This document shows, one piece after another, positions 27,901-34,600 of a stretch of DNA of 64,000 bases (the stretch's first letter is position 1; every line of letters begins with the position of its first letter). The notes beneath the pieces were generated by a model that made no database searches, had not been told where the DNA came from, and worked only from the letters and a program-made list of their open reading frames with translations. The stretch lies in contig OX457024.1 in assembly GCA_949752745.1 (NCBI GenBank), positions 48,550,490 through 48,614,489 on the forward strand. The letters run 5' to 3'. The position numbers and the translations under genes were made by a program. The stretch comes from Protula sp. h YS-2021. Its lineage: Eukaryota > Annelida > Polychaeta > Sabellida > Serpulidae.

Positions 27901-30900
27901 CCTATTAATCACGAAAAGTAGCCATAAAGGTGCTCAAATCCCACTGTAAATGCATAAAACGTACCCAGTAAAGGGTAAACTTTCATCACTAACCTTGACC
28001 TTGAGGGTCAAGGTCAAAGGTCACGTGATTTCACGCGTCCTTAACGACAGGCCGACTCATCTCGAAAACGGTGAGAGATAGAGCGATTTTGAGCTCATTT
28101 TCGACCCTTTGGGCCTAAACAACGTTACATAAGAGGTACCTCGGTGACCTTGACCTTCTGGGTCACGGTCAAGGTCCAAAACCGGAAGTTGACTATTATC
28201 TCGAAAACGGTTAGAGATAGAGTGATTTTGAGCTCATTTTCGACCCTTTGGGCCTGAACAACGTTACATAAGAAGTACCTCGGTGACCTTGACCTTCTGG
28301 GTCACGATCAAGGTCAAAAACCGGAAGTTGACTATTATCTCGAAAACGGTTAGAGATAGAGCGAGTTTGAGGTCATTTTCGACCCTTTGGGCCTAAACAA
28401 CGTTACATAAGAGGTACCTCGGTGACCTTGACCTTCTGGGTCACGGTCAAGGTCAAAAAACCGGAAGTTGACTATTATCTCGAAAACGGTTAGAGATAGA
28501 GCGATTTTGAGCTCATTTTCGACCCTTTGGGCCTAAACAACGCTACATAATAGGTACCTCGGTGACCTTGACCTTCTAGGTCACGGTCAAGGTCAAAAAC
28601 CGGAAGTTGACTATTATCTCGAAAACGGTTAGAGATAGAGCGATTTTGAGCTCATTTTCGACCCTTTGGGCCTAAACAACGCTACATAAGAGGTACCTCG
28701 GTGACCTTGACCTTCTAGGTCACGGTCAAGGTCAAAAACCGGAAGTTGACTATTATCTCGAAAACGGTTAGAGATAGAGCGATTTTGAGCTCATTTTCGA
28801 CCCTTTGGGCCTAAACAACGTTACATAAGAGGTACCTCGGTGACCTTGACCTTCTGGGTCACGGTCAAGGTCAAAAACCGGAAGTTGACTATTATCTCGA
28901 AAACGGTTAGAGATAGAGCGATTTTGAGCTCATTTTCGACCCTTTGGGCCTAAACAACGTCACATAAGAGGTACCTCGGTGACCTTGACCTTCTGGGTCA
29001 CGGTCAAGGTCAAAAACCGGAAGTTGACTATTATCTCGAAAACGGTTAGAGATTGAGCGATTTTGAGCTCATTTTCGACCCTTTGGGCCTAAACAACGTT
29101 ACATAATAGGTACCTCGGCGACCTTGACCTTCTGGGTCACGGTCAAGGTCAAAAACCGGAAGTTGACTATTATCTCGAAAACGGTTAGAGATAGAGCGAT
29201 TTTGAGCTCATTTTCGACCCTTTGGGCCTAAACAACGTTACATAAGAGGTACCTCGGTGACCTTGACCTTCTGGGTCACGGTCAAGGTCAAAAACCGGAA
29301 GTTGACTATTATCTCGAAAACGGTTAGAGATAGAGCGATTTTGAGTTAATTTTCGACCCTTTGGGCCTAAACAACGTTACATAAGAGGTGCCTCGGTGAT
29401 CTTGACCTCCTCCATCATGGTCAAGGTCAAAAACTGCAAGTGGACCAGTATCTCAAAAACGGTTAGAAAACTGAATTTGATTTTTTGTGCCCAAATGAGG
29501 TTACATTATATTCACTTCGATGGCCTCGTTCACGATAATAATCCGGAAGCTGACAATTATTTTGAAACACTGAAAAATGTGTCTTTGACCAAATATGTTG
29601 TGTCTCTGCCCTTGCAAGTGGGTACTATTTCGCTACGTGTAGCGAAATTCGGTCTAGTTATGTTCCGAATTCGTGGTTTGGGGTTAAACCCACTACAAAT
29701 GCGTGCATCAATGATCTGGTCGCATACACTCATTTTTGAGAAGTGTACTAAATCATTTCTGAGATTTTTGGTTTATTCCTTGGGTAGGTCGGACAAATCT
29801 GTGAGTTTTGGCGCATGTTACTTCATTAGAGAAGGCATATGACGTCATTGCATAAAAATCTTGTGCAAAATTTCTAAGCTGCTGAACATCGTAGAAAGGT
29901 TCAAACTTGGTTTTATTGTTTGTTTTAGGTATGAAAGATTCTGTAAAATATTGCCCCCAGTGGAACGAATGAGTGCCGCGTGTGACGTCATCTATATATC
30001 TAGAATATCTATATACTTTGAACAAGATCTTATGCACAAAATGTCTCGATAACGGAAAGGCGAATCAACTTCATATTTTATGTGTGTATTCCTTAGGTCA
30101 GTCGGACGGTTCTATCAACTTTTGATGGATGTACCGAGATTGAGACAGGTGTATGACGTCATTATGTTAAAATTTTGTGTTTTTTCGCGGAGGCGTCTCT
30201 TATGTCATTGCTGCTGCAGCTGGTGATAACTGAACCGTGTATAGTCTCACCGCTGAACTATATACACTTGGATATTTTCAGCATAAATTTGAAAAAAAAA
30301 AAGATTTCATAATTTAATAATAATTTCAACTAATTATAATGTGTAGACTAATAGTAAAATTTGAAAGTACCACAAACGGGTGCTTTTTAAAAAAAAATTT
30401 CTATTGTTCACTGTGCCGTCTTCCTAACTACCAAAGATCCCCAAATAAAAACTGAGAAAAACGCGTTTCAAAGTGCGTCACCTGCAAGTTGTGATATTCC
30501 AAGTTAACATGTATACAGTACAGTCAACTTGTGAAAAATATCAGGTTTAGGTCTGAAATTGTAATTCAATTTACGAGTAATTTTGTACATTTCCCCTAGG
30601 ATATATAGCCCGAGGATTCAAGCAGGTGTTGAAGTAGAATTAATACGGCGGCATTTTATTAAAATCTTGTTAGCAATTTTCTCCATGACTACAGAGCGTA
30701 ATTTAGGTTAATTAGGTAATTAGTATTCATATCGTGATTGCAGGCACAATTGATTGCGCAGTCTATAGGCCAGGCATTTCAGGTAGCGTATATGGAGTTC
30801 CTCAAGGCCAATGGCATAGAGGACCAGAGCCTTATTAAAGAAATGGACTACCAAGAGGTGCTGAATCAGCAAGAAATTTATGGCGAAGAACTGTATCTCT

Positions 30901-33838
30901 TTTCCAATAAAGAGACTCAAAAAGAGGTCTGTATTAATGACGCCGCTTCGTTTGTTGTCAGTCCGCAATATTAACTCAGTGTTTATTGATTGAATTCAAC
31001 TATCAAATATATATATATATTAAAAACCATTTTAAAACTTACGTTGATTTTAACTTGTAGCATTGTCTTCTAGTCACTGATTACTGACATGTTCTGACAC
31101 AATGTAACCCGCTAAGGGTCGGTCGTGTCGTTAAACAAATCATTTAACTAACTAACCATTTTAAAAAGTAAACGAAACAATATTTTTGAATAGTTGTTAT
31201 CAAGCTCTGCTTTCTTAAACAAATATAAAAGTCCATGCAGACTGGTGTGCCTGTTGTAGTTGCTAACAAATCGCTTTCACATTTAGCAAAAAATAATGAT
31301 ATTTTTGACAGTTTATTGTCAAAGTATTGACAAGACGTCTCAAAGTTTATTATACAGAATGCCTTGGATTTTTTCACCGTCGTCATTCTGTAGTGATATG
31401 TTAATTTTGTGTCTGCGGGCGGCAGACTCATTGACGTCGTAAGTTGGTTACAAATTAAAAAGGACTGCAGACTGATGCCATAAATGTTGCTGATGACCAT
31501 TACAGGTGATAGTACCAAAGGTAAAGGGTGAGCCGTTGAACATCGTGGTGGTGGAGTCTGGCTGGGGGAGTATGGTGCCCACCGTGGTGCTAGCAAACAT
31601 GTCACCCAATGGCGCCGCGGCCAGGTGCGGCCAGCTCAACATTGGCGATCAAATCATGTCAGTCAACGGCGTCAGTCTAGTTGGCCTGCCATTGTCTTCC
31701 TGTCAAAACTACATCAGGGTATGTCAAGTGTGTGTGTGTCCTGCTCCCGAGATCAGTAAGAATGGCAGTTGTCCATGTTGTTATCAGCGATGTGCTTGCG
31801 TAAACACAGAAGGCTTTGATTTCTGCAAAACAGCGCATCTTACTGTTTTTAGCCCGAGCTTTTACAGAAACAGCACTAAGGCGATCGTTAAGAGCACTTG
31901 CTTATGTGCGGATATACTCTTTTAAGTTGAAAAATCTATCTGCTCGTAGGTTTTTAGCCCGAATGTCTTGAAATTTTGGTTGATGGTCATAGACATTGAT
32001 ACCTACCTGGCTTTTTGTGTCTCCGAGGGGAGACATATAGGGCCGATTTCAAAACGTAAGTCTAGAACTGGTCTGAAATCAGGTTTCAAACCCATTCTAG
32101 ACAGGGTTTTGTCAATTTATACAGACATAGAAGATCACATATGAATGTGGTCTGGACCGAGGCTGTGAAATTCACCTTGGTCTGAAACCCGGTCTTAACC
32201 GCGGTATAGAATGAGTTTGCTCTAAGTCAGGTCCAGACTGAAGTTGTGAAATCGGCCCGTGGTGTTTGCACGTTCTGTGTGTGTTCGTGTAACTTGTCTT
32301 CCAGACCCGGGTAGAAAGGTTAAACAGTGAAACCTGTTTTGGCCACCACCTTTCAAACCCGGAAAAAAGGCGTCCATTAAAACCTGGTCATAGTGACCAC
32401 CTTTAGTACTGCGCCCTGATGCTCTTCGTGTATTTTTCGGTCATCGTCTTGGCCATTCTAGTTTGCACTTCATGTTAATATGGTGACTTACAGGGTCCGT
32501 ACAAAGTCCTGGTGAGTCCTGGAAATTGAAAATCCACCGAAAATATTTTTTCAGACTCAGTGATAAAAAAATTCCGTAAAAACGTCTTTCTTATTTGCCT
32601 GTGTGTAATCGATGATATATATATATATATATATAAATATATATATATGGTAAGCTGTCCGGTAAACGTCCTGGAAAATGTTATGGAAAAGTCATGAAAA
32701 TCTCAACTTTGTACGAACCCTGACCCTGGACTTGGATGTCTTTTTCGGCCTGCTGTGGGAGATTTTCGTATGGCGTTCAGTGAACACTCATTGTACTGGC
32801 GAGTCTTGTTGCTCTGTGACAGGCCGCTAAGAGTCAGACTGTGGTGAAGCTAAATGTGGTGTCGTGCGCGCCCGTGGTGGAAGTCTGCATCAAGCGCCCC
32901 GATGTCAAGTACCAGCTTGGATTCAGTGTTCAAAACGGCGTGGTAAAATTTCCTCATTGTACTACTATCGTAGATAAGACATAAATCACAAAAAAAAGCG
33001 AATCTTAATTTTAGTAAAATAGTCTTTGGTTGCGAAAAAATTTAAGCAAGGGTTAAGTATCCACTGCTTTATTGTTGCAAACACAGACAGGGGTTTCGTT
33101 GAGTGTGGTGCGGGATTAGATGCACCGATGTTGAGAGGTGCTGGCTGTTCAGGTTTACCGCATAATTTACAGATATGTAGTTTATTGCGTGGCGGCATCG
33201 CGGAGAGAGGGGGCGTGCGCGTGGGTCACCGCATCATCGAGATCAACAACCAGAGCGTGGTGGCGGTGGCGCACGAGAAGATCGTCAACATGTTGGCCAC
33301 GGCCGTGGGCGAGGTTAGTGCGCGCTCCACACCAAACACCTCCCTCCCCGCCCCTCATATTCGTTGTCCCGTATCGCTAATGCGTGACAGAGGCAAAGTT
33401 ACTCGGTGTTATTCGTGGCCGATAAGAATTGTCCGAATGAAGTGATTTAGGCGCTGGCTCATTAGATGCTTTCTCTGAGAGACACCTTACTCTTACCCTG
33501 TAAAATATGTACTGTATTCAACAGCAAGAAATGTTCCGCCCATTGCCTGTTTATAGTTATAAGAAATGGCCTACATAGTAACATTTAGATGAGCTTCTTT
33601 CTTCTCGGAAGAGTGATTATGCCACCAACACGTTATTTTTATTTTGACCTTGACCCCATTTAAGGTCACAATCCGCCATCTTGGATTCCGTTTTAGTGTG
33701 GTGCTCTCTACGATGGTTTATCGTTTATGAGATGATAATGAAAATTATCTATTCCTTTACTTTCAGATCCACATGAAGACCATGCCAACTTCTATATACC
33801 GCTTGTTAACCGGACAAGAGACTCCGCATTACATCTGA
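855..33838 (+). CDS. APBA: X11/Mint-family adaptor gene (APBA/lin-10), 3' portion, at least 8 exons
   Basis: X11/Mint proteins are neuronal and epithelial adaptors. Their PTB domain binds the NPxY-type tail motif of amyloid precursor protein and their two PDZ domains bind membrane-protein C-termini; roles include trafficking and polarity. Joined exons at 14077-14228, 19782-19868, 20559-20723, 30744-30926, 31506-31718, 32823-32942, 33173-33313 and 33767-33838 read through without a stop as PTB, PDZ1, PDZ2 and tail. Diagnostic stretches are [100 protein letters not shown] and the final HYI. All confident introns after the first PTB exon are phase 0. The N-terminal Munc18- and CASK-binding regions of the family are not visible and should lie left of the window. 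I cannot tell which vertebrate paralogue is closest; a single invertebrate orthologue is expected. Confidence 0.95.
978..1779 (+). other. APBA: Intron with a T-rich low-complexity stretch
   Basis: Lies between the two weak upstream exons. About 1078-1330 is dominated by runs of T and repeated ATCCTTTTT-like words. Nothing coding is recognised. Confidence 0.5.
1780..1810 (+). CDS. APBA: Candidate X11/Mint micro-exon (31 or 49 nt)
   Basis: The acceptor is strong (GTGTTTTTGCAG before 1780). Two donors are available: AAG|GTGAGG at 1811, which fits consensus better, and CAT|GTAAGC at 1829. Both leave phase 1, which matches the phase needed by the PTB exon at 14077 (TG then CTG). The shorter form adds [10 protein letters not shown]; the longer form extends it by GEESES. 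Either choice keeps the reading frame, so this could be an alternative 5' splice-site pair. Its coding status is inferred from splice signals and phase only. Confidence 0.5.
2629..3855. mobile_element. Foldback-like element 1, TIRs built of CTCGGCCCC short repeats
   Basis: The left arm (2629-about 2790) reads GGGTCTTGGGTCAACTCGGC and then tandem variants of CAAGTCGGCCCC and CAACTCGGCCCC. The right arm (about 3743-3855) is its reverse complement, ending GGGCCGAGTTGACCCAACAC. The inverted arms are themselves made of short tandem repeats, as in Drosophila foldback elements. The interior of roughly 950 bp is AT-rich without a transposase, so the copy would be non-autonomous. I found no convincing target-site duplication. 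Confidence 0.75.
6613..6639. other. Perfect 12-bp-stem hairpin heading a repeat element
   Basis: CCCAGCTTACGT (6613-6624), loop TAC, then ACGTAAGCTGGG (6628-6639). It is followed by a GTTA-type microsatellite near 6669-6692 and then the 150-bp array, so it looks like a structural terminus of the element. Confidence 0.8.
6640..8040. repeat. Tandem array, unit about 140-150 bp, about 9 copies
   Basis: Each unit carries CTCCTCCTACA, ATTTTGATCCGAT, GAGGCATCCCT and CATACGGCTTGTGCTTTT in that order, then an A/T-rich tail. Copies become more divergent to the right. The general layout and the CTCCTACAATTTTGATC word are shared with the array at 39280-42062. No protein is encoded. The architecture of a head, a central tandem array and a tail resembles pearl/Helentron-associated elements of bivalves (inference). 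Confidence 0.8.
8041..10440. repeat. 51-bp minisatellite, roughly 45 copies
   Basis: The unit can be read CGCAAGTTAAATAAACATGC followed by GCACTGGTCCGAAATGCGAA and CCGCGCATCAA. Because 51 is a multiple of 3 and the unit lacks stops in several frames, long 17-residue-periodic open frames appear on both strands; these are not genes. It directly abuts the 150-bp array. The same unit follows the 155-bp array at 42063-42335, so the two repeat types travel together. Confidence 0.9.
10854..11157. repeat. 33-bp minisatellite, about 9 copies
   Basis: The unit is GTTGACACACGGCACATGAC followed by CTTGGCCTGCGTT. The period is a multiple of 3, so all frames give 11-residue repeat peptides on both strands; I do not consider these coding. 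Confidence 0.9.
11511..13017. mobile_element. 1.5-kb TIR element of the TGTTACA family
   Basis: The left end TGTTACATGGAATTCGTGAA mirrors the right end, whose reverse complement is TGTTACAGGGGATTCGTGTA. Further in, both arms share GGGAATACG words. The ends match those of the 455-bp elements at 47318-47773 and 56626-57080, so this is a longer relative. The interior has no recognisable transposase. It contains a run of GATAAAAA / AGTGACCACCTT repeat units (about 12290-12700) also seen at 32320-32410 and 35100-35420. Confidence 0.65.
13297..13612. repeat. C-rich minisatellite
   Basis: About ten irregular units of the form GGTAAAAAAGCTCCTCAGAT followed by AA and a run of 5 to 13 C. The G-rich strand is the template strand of the X11/Mint gene here, unlike most other G runs in the window. 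Confidence 0.8.
14077..14228 (+). CDS. APBA: X11/Mint exon: PTB domain start
   Basis: Acceptor ACTTTCAG|TG and donor AAG|GTGCGT. It enters in phase 1 and leaves in phase 0. It encodes [44 protein letters not shown] and GRIK, the first strand and first helix of the Mint PTB fold, nearly identical to vertebrate X11. Confidence 0.93.
14623..14882. mobile_element. Foldback-like element 2, arms of GGCCCGACCCAAAATGG repeats
   Basis: The left arm (14623-14718) and right arm (about 14806-14882) are inverted copies. Shared blocks are GCCCGAAAAAAGTGCAAGGG and GACAAAATGGCCCGACCC, the latter with a one-base indel between arms. The arms consist of short near-repeats of GGCCCGACCCAAAATG. The central part is only about 90 bp. 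It is built like element 1 but with a different word. Confidence 0.75.
14986..15158. mobile_element. Short pogo/Tigger-like MITE
   Basis: The left end CAGTAGAACCTCTGTATAAT and the reverse complement of the right end, CAGTGGAACCTCAATATAAC, form imperfect inverted repeats with internal ATAACGAC words. CAGT(A/G)GAACCTC ends are typical of pogo-type Tc1/mariner relatives. At about 173 bp it cannot encode a transposase. A clean TA duplication is not visible. Confidence 0.6.
18124..19112. mobile_element. Foldback-like element 3, arms of GACATCTCGCATCTG repeats
   Basis: The left arm (18124-about 18240) is made of GACATCTCGCATCTG-type 15-bp repeats. The right arm (about 18997-19112) is the inverted version, GATGCGAGATGTCCA. 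Both termini carry AGCTGGTA. The interior is AT-rich with a poly(G) run at about 18284-18298 and no transposase. Confidence 0.75.
19782..19868 (+). CDS. APBA: X11/Mint exon: PTB domain, second segment
   Basis: Acceptor TTACTGTAG and donor CAG|GTTTGT; phase 0 on both sides, 29 codons. It encodes [18 protein letters not shown] then [11 protein letters not shown]. The vertebrate counterpart has the same APEGE start and VDLF.ST.KI core, so the splice positions are ancient. Confidence 0.93.
20559..20723 (+). CDS. APBA: X11/Mint exon: PTB domain, third segment
   Basis: Acceptor GTTACAG and donor GAG|GTGAGG; 55 codons, phase 0/0. [18 protein letters not shown] and [10 protein letters not shown] are family hallmarks. 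A divergent loop ([12 protein letters not shown]) then leads into CHVFETDE. The loop is shorter than in vertebrate Mint1 and Mint2. Confidence 0.93.
21004..21590. mobile_element. Short element with TATTCCCCACAG ends and internal 155-bp repeats
   Basis: TATTCCCCACAG at 21004 is mirrored by CTGTGGGGAATA at 21579-21590. Just inside the left end, CCCCACAGGT and ACCTGTGTGG form a hairpin. The interior has three copies of a roughly 155-bp unit with GATATCTCAAGAACA, GGATTTTAATGAAACTT, TATGTAGCTTCTATG and GGGCCAGGTTCGTCCAAGG. No protein. Confidence 0.7.
23116..23905 (-). mobile_element. Degenerate Helentron-associated-like element, minus orientation
   Basis: A CTAG at 23116-23119 followed by ACCGAATTCCGCGAGATAGC is a worn version of the hairpin-CTAG end seen at 29627-29657. 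Decayed 139-bp-type units follow, with TTGACCGAGGTCAAGATCACC and ACTTCCGGTCTTTGA words. At the far end near 23880 GGAGGGGTTTTCTAGAAACC resembles the inverted head of the 27580 element. Confidence 0.5.
25821..26092 (+). CDS. Candidate alternative first or cassette exon of unknown identity
   Basis: A GC-rich open frame stands out from AT-rich intron. From ATG 25821 it reads [16 protein letters not shown], then [14 protein letters not shown], a Ser/Thr/Glu/Asp-rich stretch ([13 protein letters not shown] and onwards), then [11 protein letters not shown], ending at a plausible donor CAG|GTGATT in phase 0. The next X11/Mint exon (30744) also needs phase 0, so it could be spliced on as an alternative first exon giving an isoform with only the last part of the PTB domain plus both PDZ domains. 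No acceptor in phase with exon 20723 is evident, which argues against a cassette exon. I do not recognise the peptide. It might instead belong to an unrelated retrocopy. Confidence 0.4.
27580..29657 (+). mobile_element. Helentron-associated-like element with central 139-bp satellite and hairpin-CTAG end
   Basis: The head near 27580-27660 (GGTTTCCAGAAAACTCCTCC) is repeated once at about 27748. A central array follows. The right end has ATTTCGCTAC-GT-GTAGCGAAAT (29627-29648), a 10-bp-stem hairpin, then TCGGT and CTAG at 29654-29657. A hairpin a few bases before CTRR is the classic 3' end of Helitron-group elements. No Rep/helicase is present, so this is non-autonomous. The left boundary is approximate. 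Confidence 0.65.
28040..29460. repeat. 139-bp satellite array, about 10 copies
   Basis: TCGACCCTTTGGGCCTAAAC recurs at 28101 and then every 139 bp to about 29352. Each unit carries GGTGACCTTGACCTTCTGGG and CACGGTCAAGGTCAAAAACC, then ACTATTATCTCGAAAACGG. Copies are highly similar, pointing to recent amplification or homogenisation. Degenerate relatives occur at 23180-23700, 39110-39245 and 55480-56000. Confidence 0.95.
29745..30230. repeat. Dispersed repeat with perfect CRE palindromes
   Basis: Related copies occur at about 34640-34920 and 42590-43130, sharing TTATTCCTTGG(T/G)T, GGTCGG(A/G)CGGTTCT, and GACGTCAT followed by ACGTAAAAAT words. This copy has TGACGTCA at 29840, 29983 and 30154. 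Confidence 0.6.
30744..30926 (+). CDS. APBA: X11/Mint exon: PTB C-terminal helix and linker
   Basis: Acceptor GTGATTGCAG and donor GAG|GTCTGT; 61 codons, phase 0/0. [20 protein letters not shown] is the terminal PTB helix. [34 protein letters not shown] and KETQKE form the PTB-PDZ linker. The open frame continues into the intron but diverges from the family exactly at the donor. Confidence 0.93.
31038..31154 (+). mobile_element. SINE-like insertion with 12-bp target-site duplication
   Basis: ACCATTTTAAAA occurs at 31026-31037 and again at 31155-31166, flanking 117 bp that ends in an AACT-type tail (TTTAACTAACTAA). Most of the insert (TAACTTGTAGCATTGTCTTC onward, including GGGTCGGTCGTGTCGTTAAA) recurs at about 54620-54728 inside the BEL/Pao element. 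I do not see convincing Pol III boxes, so the family assignment is open. Confidence 0.75.
31506..31718 (+). CDS. APBA: X11/Mint exon: PDZ1
   Basis: Acceptor CCATTACAG and donor AGG|GTATGT; 71 codons, phase 0/0. After the linker ([10 protein letters not shown]) comes [20 protein letters not shown], then [25 protein letters not shown] and [16 protein letters not shown]. This covers strands A to D and most of helix B of PDZ1. Confidence 0.94.
32040..32258. mobile_element. MITE copy A, GGGCCGATTTCA ends
   Basis: 219 bp with inverted ends: GGGCCGATTTCAAAACGTAA on the left and, reverse-complemented, GGGCCGATTTCACAACTTCA on the right. The interior has AGGTTTCAAACCCA and GTCTGGACCGAGGCTG. A second copy is at 44137-44356. 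It sits between the PDZ1 exon and the following exon. Confidence 0.8.
32608..32649. repeat. (TA)n microsatellite
   Basis: About 40 bp of alternating A and T with one interruption, in an X11/Mint intron. Confidence 0.9.
32823..32942 (+). CDS. APBA: X11/Mint exon: PDZ1 end and PDZ2 start
   Basis: Acceptor TGTGACAG and donor GTG|GTAAAA; 40 codons, phase 0/0. [18 protein letters not shown] closes PDZ1. [20 protein letters not shown] opens PDZ2 with its LGF carboxylate-binding loop. Confidence 0.94.
33173..33313 (+). CDS. APBA: X11/Mint exon: PDZ2 core
   Basis: Acceptor AATTTACAG and donor GAG|GTTAGT; 47 codons, phase 0/0. [36 protein letters not shown] and [11 protein letters not shown] are almost unchanged from vertebrates. 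The exon is strikingly GC-rich compared with its flanks. Confidence 0.95.
33767..33838 (+). CDS. APBA: X11/Mint last exon: PDZ2 end and C-terminal tail
   Basis: Acceptor TACTTTCAG; 23 codons plus TGA at 33836. It reads [18 protein letters not shown] then TPHYI. In vertebrate Mints the tail ends VYI or LYI and folds back onto PDZ1 as an autoinhibitory ligand; here the final YI pair is kept. Confidence 0.95.
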   Translation: MHMKTMPTSIYRLLTGQETPHYI

Positions 33839-34600
33839 ATGCGACGACAGCGTTCACAGCGAAGCTAGCGCTACTCGTCGCACGACGGTGCCTTTTATTC
33901 TAGTCATGTGATTTCTGGATAGTAATGGAGTGATTTCAGTGCCGCCTATTCGTGGGCAGCTAGAGTGTTCGCAGGAGGCGGGGGAGGGGGGAGGGGGGGG
34001 GCACCTCGTGTGAGGTCACGTGGGAGGTCACTTGACGTAGCCTTGGTGTGAGAATTTCCTATACGTCTTGATAACTGCTTGTTTGTTGCTGTCACACGGA
34101 GCATCTACGCCGTTACAACCTGTCGAACATCAAAATCTGAAGAAAATCCAGTGGCGACTGCATGTATTTTAAAACGTTTGAGGGTAGTCGTTGGGTACTT
34201 ACATAGCTGCATAAGTATATACTTCAATGATCCTATGTTCATGTGTGCATTTAGTTACACGGTGCATATGTATTTTACAGTCTTTTGGGGGAAACCGGAG
34301 TAATTAGTCCGGAAATTGAAAGGGGGAGATCTAATGTTAAAGAGGAACTGACTAGGAAATACGTGAGTAGACTAGTCGCCAGTAGTCCGTGCGACTACGT
34401 CGTGTGTAGACAATGTTGTCCCTGAATGTCACTTGGTTTTCATGTATTTATTGTACTGAGTTAATCATTTAATCACACAGATATAGTTAACAGATCGAAG
34501 TGTGCTCGATACAGCTGTTAACCTGTTACATTCTGTTCATTTTACAAAGAAAACAAAAAACTTGCAGTTAATAAATTGCTGAAAAAGCTATATTATTTAA
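33839..34600 (+). other. APBA: Probable X11/Mint 3' UTR
   Basis: Follows the stop codon. It contains a purine run, GGCGGGGGAGGGGGGAGGGG (about 33977-34002), with G-quadruplex potential. The first AATAAA on this strand after the stop that I find is at 34570. Confidence 0.5.
34570..34575 (+). terminator. APBA: Candidate polyadenylation signal AATAAA
   Basis: Lies about 730 bases after the stop codon; it would set a moderate 3' UTR. There is no transcript evidence. Confidence 0.4.

Larger units (their letters stand above)
20724..30743 (+). other. APBA: Large intron inside the PTB coding region
   Basis: Holds the element at 21004-21590, the 139-bp-type elements at 23116-23905 and 27580-29657, the candidate exon at 25821-26092 and a CRE-containing repeat at 29745-30230. 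The stretches 24000-25700 and 26150-27500 show nothing recognisable beyond homopolymers. Confidence 0.6.

Noticed and set aside
29396..29842. 148-codon ORF
   Set aside because: Spans the end of the 139-bp satellite, the Helitron-like hairpin and the next repeat; the inverted copy at 38961-39245 shows it is element sequence.
31719..31925. Cys-rich continuation of the PDZ1 exon frame
   Set aside because: Lies after a good donor (AGG|GTATGT) and the family sequence resumes at 32823.
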